Shown: positions 14,951 to 26,300 of the stretch, piece after piece
Layout of the letters: every line of letters starts with the position of its first letter
Position numbering within the stretch: position 1 is the stretch's first letter
Origin: Diprion similis
Lineage: Eukaryota; Arthropoda; Insecta; Hymenoptera; Diprionidae
NCBI RefSeq assembly: GCF_021155765.1
Contig: NC_060118.1
Coordinates: 9,297,646 to 9,361,645 of the forward strand
Reading direction: 5' to 3'
Length of the DNA stretch: 64,000 nucleotides
Made by a program: the position numbers and the translations under genes
The notes under the pieces: model-generated
Databases searched by the model: none
Seen by the model: the letters and a program-made list of their open reading frames with translations, nothing else
What the model was told of the DNA's origin: nothing

Positions 14951-16040
14951 TTTTCTTTCTCACCTGGAATTATTCGATCGGGTTATTCAAGGTTTGAAAT
15001 CGATGCATAGATTCACTAGAAATTTGTAAGACGTATATATTTTTGATGACGGTAAAAAAGTTTAATTTTCCTTCGATATTAAAAACCAATGTACACGATC
15101 ATGAAAAATTATGCTGTAGACCTAACCTAATATTGGAATCTGAATTTGTCAGTAATAATAGCAACAATAATGTTTAATTAGGTTAATTAAATGATTGGTA
15201 TAGTTTCGTTTTGTCGTTGATTCAAACTTTATATCTTACGTTTAACTTTCTGATATTTAAAAAAAATTGATATTACTAAAATAACCTAACCTAACCCTAC
15301 TTTACCCACGTAGACAATTAATCCTCTTAGACTAATTGACTCGTATCCCGACTAGTTTTCAGATAATTATATGCTTAACGTATTTTTTTTTTGCCACCTC
15401 TTAATTGGTAAATATGCAACATAAATGCAACGCACAAAACCGTGTGTGTATCTTTACAGCATGCGAATTCCTCGATAAATGCCACCTGCTGTTGCGTGTT
15501 AAACGGGTTCCGTCGGTAAAGAAGCTACCGGATCGCTAACACGGCTTCGTATGGCCCCTGCAAGCCCACGCAAGTCTCTTTCTCCATATTTTCTGTTTAA
15601 AGCTGCTATTTTAAACTAGCTACTCAAAACTTGATTAGTCTAGAACAGTCTAGTTCGTACTTAGGACTGTTCTTGTTCTGATTAGTGAAAAGAGAATCAG
15701 TAATACATAATAGTATTCGTAGTTATGGTAACAATACTTTTCGACACCATTTACACATTCAATATATGTTTCCTACTTCTATACCCTACACTCTATCATA
15801 AATTGCGTATTCCACGTAATATAATTTCACTACTAAATTCGTTTTGCACGCATACCAGCGACTGAAAGTCAAAAATTTTAATTCAAATTACCCGCTAAGT
15901 CAGGTAGTGGGGATCAGACGTAGAGCAATGTATCCTGTGACCGCCACCAGAGGCGCTAGTGAGCTGAATAAGGCAGATTCCACCAGAGATTATCCCCTCT
16001 ATATTGGCTCTGAAGGTTCTCACAAGTTCTCGGACTTCAG
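14951..16040. other. Intergenic region between divergent UTP11 and TRPM
   Basis: About 1.1 kb of AT-rich spacer holding the UTP11 promoter on the left and the TRPM upstream region on the right. It contains a short run of cctaacctaac at 15289-15297, too brief to be telomeric. No gene is supported. Confidence 0.6.
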
Positions 16041-16110
16041 CAGTCAGTGTCTGATCGTGGTCTGATCAGAGATCAGTGGTCAACGACGTGCGAACGTTCG
16101 AGCACGTTCG
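16041..16110 (+). promoter_or_regulatory. Candidate TRPM transcription start region
   Basis: Two TCAGTG motifs (within cagcagtcagtg near 16042 and in gatcagtggtca near 16075) match the arthropod initiator TCAGT. They sit upstream of a GC-richer segment that precedes splice-donor-like sites and the first TRPM coding exons. No TATA box is evident. Assignment is by position and motif only; 5' transcript data would be needed to fix the start. Confidence 0.3.
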
Positions 16111-17280
16111 ATAGATCGTGCCCGCGAATGAGAGTGTGTAAATTGATTAGCGTTAATCTATAATTCACACATTGGTGAGAAGTGAAGAAAGAAGAGGGCG
16201 GGTTTAGCAAATTGATTGTGTCCCGTGTTGTGTTGGGCTGTGTAAAAAAAATTGTAAAAAATTACTTTTGTGCGACGTTGACACAGTGAATTTTATATTG
16301 ACGCGAGGTTATAAGTGTCTATATTTAGACGAATACGAATATACGAGAACATTTTTAACCTTCTTTCGCTGGAACTGATTTTTTGCCCACTCAATTTTTC
16401 TTCTCCTTCTTTTATTCGAACGGAGAATCAGACACGCAGGTATTACGTATAGAACGCTTGCCAATAATAATCCCCGCTCTTCGTTCAAGTTATTTTTTTT
16501 CTCTCTCTTCCCTCTGGCATTCCCTTATTCTAGTCTTCTCTGGCATTCTGTTTGCGCGGGTCGAGTAAATATTGCGAGAGACGTCGGTGACATGTTCCTA
16601 CGCAAAAAGCCAGACGGCTTACGTAAATAGTAAAAACAAAAGGAAAAAAAAAAAAAAAAAAAAAAAAAATGTTTACTCGAATTTATTACCAATTGGCTAA
16701 TTTAACTCGCGCTCGATACACTCCATTTAATTTACAGTTTTACTTACGCTCTTATGAGACTCTTGTAATATCTGGACGCGTTTATTCGCAGAAAATTGAT
16801 GAACTAAAAGAAAGCGAGAATTTCTGAATATTTTTAATCGATTTCTATTTATAGGTTACAGATACAACGACGATTGATGCTCGCCGTTTGTTGGCAATTT
16901 GTTCACAATTCAAATAACGTGTCAATATGGTATTTGAATTGAAGATCAGCGCATTCTTCGCAAGGTATTTGACACAAGGTAGATAAATTAGAATTCTATT
17001 GTAAAAATTATTAAGGAATCATGAAGTAATTGATATTCACTTGTTACAGGCGTTGATTTTTTTATCCCACTTCAAACTCGACTCTTCGTTAACAGCGCCA
17101 TCAGCTGCGGTAGCAGAGAATCCCGCATAATCACAGTCGCCAACCCGTGAATAACAAATATATTTCGCTCCTATCAGCATGACAGCGTGAAGCAAGACGT
17201 TAGAAACGCCGCAATCTGGTCAGAGAAGATATTCAGCCTTTCACCTGAACCATTCCAAATTCACCATTCATTTCCCGGGG
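16111..17280 (+). other. TRPM 5' UTR / first introns
   Basis: No long frame. The region contains a 27-base A run near 16643-16669. A 5' UTR exon probably begins at 17050 after ttgttacag and runs into the coding exon with ATG at 17281. A donor-like cacgcag/gtatta occurs near 16440. I infer non-coding 5' exons here but cannot define the outermost one. Confidence 0.4.
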
Positions 17281-17310
17281 ATGATCGACAAGAACAAACC
17301 AATCCGAGTA
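17281..17310 (+). other. Alternative first coding exon A of TRPM
   Basis: ATG followed by IDKNKPIRV, then a strong donor (gta/gtaagtag). It ends in phase 0, as required by the common exon at 19368. The exon probably starts at 17050 after ttgttacag. It would give a 10-residue N-terminus in place of the 21 residues from exon B. Confidence 0.5.
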
Positions 17311-20300
17311 GTAAGTAGATCGATGAAAACAAACGAAAATTTGCGTGCTCAGTTAGCTGTATTAATTTTAATTCTCATCCTCGTGTACAAAAATCAAACT
17401 CCAGAGTTCGCTTTTTAGTACTGCATCTGCTTACTTATACTTTAACTTACTGCAACAACACAGCAAAGAATAAATAACAAAATATAGCTCGTTGCTGTTT
17501 ATACGTTGCATTAGAGCTAATGATACGTGAACATCTTCTGAATCTTGTTTTTGAGTTTCAGGGAAAAAATTTTTTCAGTTTTCCCACATTTCATTACTCG
17601 AATGACCTTTGACTACCCAAAACTTGAGTATTATGTATGTATTATTAGACTGTATCAAAAAAATTTACTATTTTTATTTTTTTTTTCAAATATACTGAAA
17701 ATGGCGTTCAGGATAACGAAAAAAGGCGCCTGTTAAAATGGGAGCTCTTAATTTTAATTTTAAGATGTCCCTCATCGCCATTTTCTACTTTCCATAAGAA
17801 TAACATGGCAAAAATGGTTCTTGCTCCTTGCGATTTTTATAACTAGATAACGATGCGTCGTACAGAAAATTCATAAACATGTTTTTGTAGGAAATTGAAC
17901 GTTCTACAAAAAAGGTCTCTTGTCATTTTACGATAAGTCTACTCCTTCAAAAGTTATTTAAGGTCAAACATCAGCAAAGGACCTCAAATAACTTTTGAAG
18001 TAGATTTATCGTAAAATGACAAGAGACCTTTTTTGTAGAACGTTCAATTTCCTACAAAAATATGTTTATGAATTTTCTGTACGATGCGTCGTTATCTAGT
18101 TATAAAAATCGCAAGGAGCAAGAACCATTTTTGCCATGTTATTCTTATGGAAAGTAGAAAATCGCGATGAGGCACTTCTTAGTATTAAAATTAAGAGCTC
18201 CTATTTTAACAGGCACCTTTTTTCGGTATCCTGAATAATATTTTCAGTATATTTTTCAAAAAAAAAAAAAAAAAAAAAAAATAGTCCATTTTTTTGATAC
18301 AGTCTAATGTATCATGTTATATATATTTATGTACCCATCTTTTCTCCTTGTAACGATCAGTCTCGAGTATATATTTTTACTTTGGTATTTCTATTATCTT
18401 TTGAAAGTCAACCATAAATCACCTCTTATCTAATGTTAATTTTTCTTATCTATCATGCGCGTTCTTTCTTCCGTGGTGTTTTGTCATTCATTTGTTTGAC
18501 ACTTACTTAGCTATGTAATGAAATTTTTAAATAATCAGAGGTCTATAGCCAGAGTACTTGAGGAAAATGATAAAACTGATCAGATATGGCAGTGAAACAG
18601 GTGATCGAGTTAGGAGAATAATTTGGACTGTATATTTTAATTTTAATTTCTGTTTAACTGGCCTGCGCAATTCGTGTGCAGGGAGATGTTGAAAACATGA
18701 TATTTTGAGTCTTCTTTTCTTGTTCTACCTTATGTTTTTTAGTTTACGGACCACTTAGGCTTAATGTGAATGAAAATACCACCTGATATCGCGCGAAGAT
18801 GGCCATCGGCAATGTGATTTGCGGAGCAAACACTCCAAAAGTGAAACGAAAGAAGGTCAAGGTAGAGTTAAACAAGTCTTGTCAATTTCTCACTTCCTAT
18901 CAGAGATATATGGAGAATGACAAAATTGAGCGCTGTATTATATGAACTAAGATCACATTTAAGTGTGAACTTTTTTTTTTTATCCTTGATTAACAAAATT
19001 TAGTATTAAAATTAATTAACAATTTGTGCTTTACGCTCATGTTTTATCAGCAGTAAAATTAGTGTCCATGTTTCCAAAGAAACTTATGAAACCAGATTTT
19101 TCTGGAAGAGCTTTACTCCATAGTGACTAACTTGAATAATAAATAGTTTTATATATCAGCTTTCTCATTGTGATTTATTCATATTTTTATTTCAAAATGG
19201 ACCATGATTAAGTTGATTTTATTCGATCATTCGATATTAATTTCTTAAATTTCTGCAATTTCTATTTGTACAGTATTCGTGGTCCTGATGAAAAAAACAT
19301 ACATATATGTATAAATACCATGGTCTTAAATTTATCGAATTGTGATCATTACAATTTTGCATTCCAGACAACAGCGCGGAGTTGGATAGAAGCTACTTTT
19401 CAAAAGAGAGAATGTGCAAAATTTATTCCTAGTCCTCGAGACGAGCACAGGTGAGTAGGGTGGGATTAGGGGGCATGAATCTATCAATATTTACAGCCTC
19501 AAGCTACAGATGATATTTATCGATGGGCTTATTGATTATCAGGAATAAATTTAATGATGATTTAATAACCTGTAACCGTATACATAAAAATTTATAGTGC
19601 GTAAGTAGCTGTACATGAAGTATCGAAATCTTAGGGGCAGCTAATAGCATGTGTTTTTATTGCAATAATTTCGAAAAAACTTAGCGTTAGTGGTAAACTG
19701 AAAATCTGTTTATAGCTTCGACAGTTAATACACTTTGGATTCTAAGTGGTATCATTGGGTTATCGAAAGTATAGAAATAGAGATGGAGGAGCCTTGGTAC
19801 TCATTAGAATATTTGAATTCTCCTTGTTTTCTCTAAATGTACTCAGTTTAATTTTTGTACCCATTTTGGGCTTTCTTATCTTTGATGCAAAATGTTAGAA
19901 TTGGACAGTTTAACAAACAACTTTGGTCAAATCAATCTTGGGTTAGTAAATAAGTTTGCTGTTATTGGCTTTACGTGTGCATTTTGTGTTTATTTTCAAA
20001 TTCATAAAAAAATCATGCTTTTTATATTCATTATTTCCGTTAGATTAACTCAGTTATATATATATATATATTTTTGTTTTGTTTTGCAACAAGGTGACGT
20101 AAAGTGGAGCAGAATAAGATGTATAATATTATAAATTTATTGCCGGACAATTAAAATCCATTATTATTTGAGATTATTAAAACTGATTTATTTTCTCTTA
20201 TCACCACATTTGGCAAAAAGAAAATTGCTTCCACTTTTCATCTTCGTTCATTCATTTCAGTTTAATTTACTTTTCCTTGTTTCATTGCGTTTTTAGGTTG

Positions 20301-23300
20301 AAAGAAGTAGAGGGAGATAAGGGTGCTGAGTACGACGTAATCACAACAGCCAGGTGAGAATGATCTAGAATGCTCCATCATCCCGCGTTGTACAAAATTG
20401 TAAGATTGAATTCTTACTGTCAGAGACGTGACAGAGAACTGTGAAAAAATAAAAAACTACTACATCAGATTGGACATCATCTACACGCTCTACTAAACCC
20501 TTGTGTCTTGATGAAATTAATCATTGTTTTGTCCTATCATCCGAGCAGTAGATACATTGAAGAAAACATTTTTTTTTTTTTTTTTTTTGTATTGGATGTG
20601 GCGCCTAGTAAGTGTGTTATACTGCCTGCTATTCAAAAATCGATTATACAATGCTGGTTAAAAAATGCGGTACAGATGCAGCCTGCAGGTCGTCTATGCG
20701 TTTCGAGGTCTCCTTGTCGATTTTAATTCTTATAGTTACCACATTGAGTCTACGATAAATTATGGCTACGCAGATTATTGAATACCTTGATGTAACACTT
20801 TTTGCAATGTAATTTAATGTTTTTTGCAGAAAAAAGTGTACAATCCTGGAGCAGCTTGTTCTGGAGCTTTCAATTAAATTATTTTCAGCACTTGTCAATT
20901 TTCCTCCTGACAGATTTAGTCTAGAATTTACTCAGCCTTTGTTATCCCATGCTATTTCAGATGCTGCTGCGGGCATTCCTTCACGTTTCATTGTGGAACT
21001 GGCGCCGATGTTCAAAGTCATTCCACCGCTGGCGTCAGCGCTGCTACCGGAGACAACAAAATTGATGCTGAGCGAGAGGTTTGGACTCCAGGTAAAAATA
21101 CTCGAGTTAGTCCGACCGATGCATATGGCACAATAGAGTTTCAGGGTGGACCCCATCCAGCCAAAGCGCAGGTAAATAGAACAATTTTGGTAGATGGCTT
21201 CCTTGGTACATCGCTATCGATAAAATTCTAACTCCAGTATGTTTATCCAATGCTCAGTATGTCAGGCTCGCGTACGATACTCGACCAGAGCCTATTGTTC
21301 AGCTACTGAGGCACGAATGGAACCTCGACTTACCAAAGTTATTGATCACCGTTCATGGTGGGAGGTCGAATTTCGAGCTACAACCAAGCTTGAAGAAAGT
21401 TCTCAGAAAAGGCCTTTTGAAGGCAGCAAAGACAACGGGTGCTTGGATCTTTACGGGAGGGACAAATACCGGTAAATGAAGAATTTTGTGGCTCAAATAT
21501 AGATTCCATGACTTCTTTGGTCGTATTTTCAGGTGTAACACGACAGGTTGGCGATGCTCTGCTTTTGGAGCGTTCTCAGAGACAAGGGAGGGTTGTCAGT
21601 ATCGGCATTGCGCCTTGGGGGATACTTGAGAATGGACATGAACTGGTCGGTCGCGGACGTGACGTTCCTTATCACGCTATTGCGTCTCCAAGGTATTTGA
21701 AACACAGTGTTATCATTTTCTCTGGTCAACCCGGCACGGTATAGAAAAAATTTGGTTGATTTTTACAGGTCTAAATACGCTGTACTGAATAGCAGGCATG
21801 CGTATTTTCTTTTGGTTGATAATGGAACTGGAGGGAGGTACGGAGCTGAAATAATGCTGCGAAGGAAGCTCGAAAAATACATATCAAATCAGAAACTTCA
21901 GCCATGTAAGATTACCAGTTATTATTGTTGTTTTAGAAGCGATGGAATAAAATCGTCAATCAATTACTCATGAGTTGTGTAATGTGTTTTTAGACACGCA
22001 TAGTAGCATTCCCGTTGTGGCACTTGTAATCGAAGGAGGAACAAACACTATCCGAGCAGTTCTTGAATACGTTACAGATGAACCGCCAGTCCCCGTTGTT
22101 GTTTGCGATGGCTCTGGTCGGGCAGCCGACCTTATTGCTTTCATGCACAAGTAAACCAACAATCATTGAGTTTAATTACCGAATCTCTTGCCTTATGAAG
22201 TATTGTCTATATTTTCTTTTTATTCAACTACTTTTGTAAATACTTCCAAAAATTATTACAGTATTACAATTCTATGTGGTAATTTTTTCCGTTTTATTTA
22301 CGACTTCTCTTTTGTAGAATGTAGCCGTGAATAAAAATTATTATCCTAAAGGTACGCGACAGAGAGTGAAACAGAGGGCGACGGCTTACCAGAGGGGATG
22401 CGCCTACATTTGTTAGGCACTATTCGGCACACCTTTGAAGTTTCTACGGAACAGGCGGAACAACTCTACTTGGAGCTACTTCAGTGCACACGTAACAAAA
22501 ACCTTGTGCGTCTTTATTATAACTTTTGTTGTTCTCCAATAGATTTGCTAAATTCTTTTTCGTTCTCCAGATTACAGTATTCAGAATTACGCACGATCGG
22601 CCTCAAGAACTCGACCAAACAATCCTCACAGCCTTATTCAAATCGCAGCAGCTGTCCCCGGCTGAACAACTGTCACTAGCTCTAACTTGGAACAGAGTCG
22701 ATATAGCTCGTAGCGAAATATTTGTATATGGACAAGAATGGCCGCCCGGAGCACTTGAACAATCCATGATGCAGGCTCTACAGCATGACCGAATTGATTT
22801 TGTTAAACTTTTGCTTGAGAATGGTGTTTCAATGCGTAAATTCCTCTCCATACCTCGTCTCGAAGATCTCTACAACACCGTGAGTAAAATCACTGGTCAA
22901 ACTCATAATCTAACTGCTGTTAATATGTCTTCACCAAATAATTTCTCTTTCCTTTTTCCTGACAAAATTTACCAGAAAGAAGGGCCGTCCAACACTCTTG
23001 GCTACATTTTGAGGGACGTAAGACCTCACATACCGCGTGGATATATTTATACTCTGCACGATATCGGTCTTGTGATTAATAAGCTGATGGGTGGAGCTTA
23101 TCGGGCTCAATACACTCGGCGAAAGTTTAGAGCGGTTTATTCTCGAGTTATGAAGAAGTCTGGCGGACACGCGCATCACGCTCATGCTCATCGTACAAAT
23201 AGCGCAGCGAGTTTTGCTGGCCGATGCTATTCAGTTAGCGGTGCAGCTGGAAAAACTGATAGCTTGACGATGACTCTGCTGGCCGAGACTCTGCCTGGCG

Positions 23301-26300
23301 ACAGAGACACACCGCTCTTCGATTTCCCGTTCAACGAACTGCTGATATGGGCTGTTCTAACAAAACGTCAGCAAATGGCGCTTCTCATGTGGCAACACGG
23401 GGAGGAAGCATTGGCTAAAGCGCTGGTAGCTCTAAAACTTTATAAAGCAATGGCGCACGAAGCTGCCGAAGACGATCTTGAGACAGAGGTTTACGACGAA
23501 CTGCGTAGTTACGGCAAGGAATTTGAAACTATCGGTGAGTGTTCCACAGAGTGTTACGGAGCGTTTACAGATTAATGTTGAATTGCCAATTAATGAATGT
23601 GTTTGATGTCGTTTTACATTATTCATTTGATTAAATGTTTAGCATTAGAGCTTCTGGATTTTTGTTATCGACAAGACGACGATCAAACTCAACAGTTGCT
23701 AACGTCAGAGCTTCAGAATTGGTCAGGTCAGACGTGTTTGTCACTCGCTGTAACTGCGAACCATCGTCCTCTTCTAGCGCATCCTTGCAGTCAAATTATT
23801 CTCGCTGACCTCTGGATGGGTGGGCTACGAACACGTAAAAATACGAATCTCAAGGTCAACCTTGTTATCTAGTATATGCTGACCTTACTTATGCCTATTA
23901 GTACCTAGTTGTGAATTTATCATAATATTATTTCCACAATAAATGATGCAATTCATTTTCTTACAAAATATCATTTTTTTTTTTTTCGCAATCAACGCGG
24001 CTTTTGATTACACTGACAGATAATTGACAAGGAAGGGATAAATTGCATGCAAACACTACGTTTTGCTTTTTGTTTTATGATTTCTCAGCCTAGTTGTGTA
24101 GTAGCTGTTACATAGTACCACTGTAAGTTCTCCTATGTAGTTTGAATTTCTTTTTTTACTAGATGATCTCAATGATTTGTTTGAACTGTAGGTAGTACTT
24201 GGCCTGCTGTGTCCGCCATACATAACACGGCTGGAATTCAAAAGTCGAGAAGAGCTACAGCTTATGCCACAGACACAGGAGGAACATCTAATTGCCCTTG
24301 AAGACGAAGATGAGGATAGTGATTACGAGCAAGGAGTCACTCCGACATTAGCGCAGGCTCCGGTACACCCAGAAGTCGAGGTAACATCGCGTTTGTGTAA
24401 ATTTTATAAGTTTGACGGGTTTTCACATTAGTATGTACTAATACAATAAACACACTAGGTGTTAGTGGTTTTTATTGTTTACCTTGTGAAGTTTAAGAGC
24501 CAGTGTGAGGAGTTGCGCATATACGCATATTGTCGCTTTCGAATTAAATTCTTGGTCTGATCTTGAAACTTTGTCCCAGTGGCTGGTAAACTTTGCGAGG
24601 AAATCAGTTTTCGAGTGCTAACGTATCCCGAATTATTATTGCTAATCAATCATGACCTTTTTTTGCGTTTGAACTATCTGTCAAGACAACGATTAATGAA
24701 AAGCTATAATGTTATTTTGCATCTGATTGTTATGGGTGGTTGTTATTCCATATTTTTTAGAAACGACCACGTAGCAGCTTGAGTATTCGCAGCAAATCCT
24801 CTTGCAGTCAGCAAGGCATCAAGGTACAACAGCGTCGAGGAAATCGAGATCAATCACTGATCGCTATCTTCCATTTTTATATAATGCTTGAATTGTCATG
24901 TTACGCCCTTCTCACCCTACTACGATATTTTATAAATGCTGTTCATTTATTGTTCTTTTTCCGCTTTGTCCCCAGTCAATGTCGTTTTTCTTTGTATTAG
25001 CTTTGGTTACGTTTACATAGCACAACGATTTATTGTACATTCTTATATTATGTACCTGTTTTAATCGTTAGATGTACATCTTCCATTTTCCAGGTTCCAT
25101 TATCTCTGCTTTCTTACTACTTTCAAAATTCTTCCATCACTGTTTCTCAGTACCGTCGACAAATTGTTACAATTGCCTATGTATCTACTTTCACCTCTGT
25201 AATACCCACCGTCTATCGCTCGCTAAACACTGAACAATGTTAACATTTCTCTAATTACTTGACATGTTTTTCGCAGGCATTAATCTCCACTGAAAATGGC
25301 ACGATAGCTGCAAAAGACACAATTGTTCGAGAGAATGGTAAAGTTATAACAGATCACGATGATTGCAGTAGCAGATTTGTCCACGCCTTGCCCGAATACT
25401 ATGATATAAAAACGAACCGACCCTTACGCCTGAAGAAGAAGCTTTACGAGTTTTACACAGCTCCTATTACCAAATTTTGGGCAAGTTCGGTCAGTATTGA
25501 AAACTCAATTATATGTATTCTGTTTTACTTATTTTGAAAAAACTGGATAGACTATAAAATTCTTATATTTTAGATTGCGTACATAGTATTCTTGGTGCTA
25601 TTCTCATACTGCATTCTTGTGAAAATGGGTCACATACCCACCTGGGCTGAATTATACTCCATTGCCTACATTTGCACACTCGGCTGTGAAAAAGTACGAG
25701 AGATAGTGTCCTCCGAGCCAGCGACTTTATCCCATAAGTTCAGTGTCTGGGCATGGAACATGTGGAACCCGTGCGACGCTGCGGCCATTCTATTTTTTCA
25801 AATTGGTCTCGTTCTACGGCTGAGAATGCCTACTATGGAAGTAGGGCGTGTTATATATTGTGTGGACTGTATATATTGGTACCTGCGAATTCTCAATATT
25901 CTCGGAGTCAACAAGTATTTAGGTACCTGAGTTGAGAAAATAAATTTCGGAAATGATACTTTACCTGTTTGCTTAACTCAGGCGTTTTAATGCCTTTGCA
26001 TTGCAGGTCCTTTGGTTACGATGATGGGAAAGATGGTGAAGAACATGATATACTTTGTTGTACTGTTGCTAGTTGTATTGATGAGTTTCGGCGTAGCCAG
26101 ACAAGCTATTCTCAATCCTAATACCGAACCCAAGTGGCGAATTTTGCGAGACGTAAGTCTGCAAAATTGTTACTTCCTTTTCAAATGTAATGGTCATTTG
26201 TCGATTGATCGTTGGATTCATGTATTAACTTTTCTACAGATATTTATGGAGCCGTACTTTATGCTTTACGGTGAAGTGTACGCGGACAGCATAGATCCAG

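Noticed and set aside
15289-15297. cctaacctaac as telomeric repeat
   Set aside because: Only about two units; insect telomeric TTAGG arrays are long and tandem.
20644-20898. Frames between the cassette and CCCG exon of TRPM as an exon ([15 protein letters not shown])
   Set aside because: Including it breaks the frame into the CCCG exon or introduces stops; direct joining from 19450 to 20961 gives the conserved TRPM sequence.
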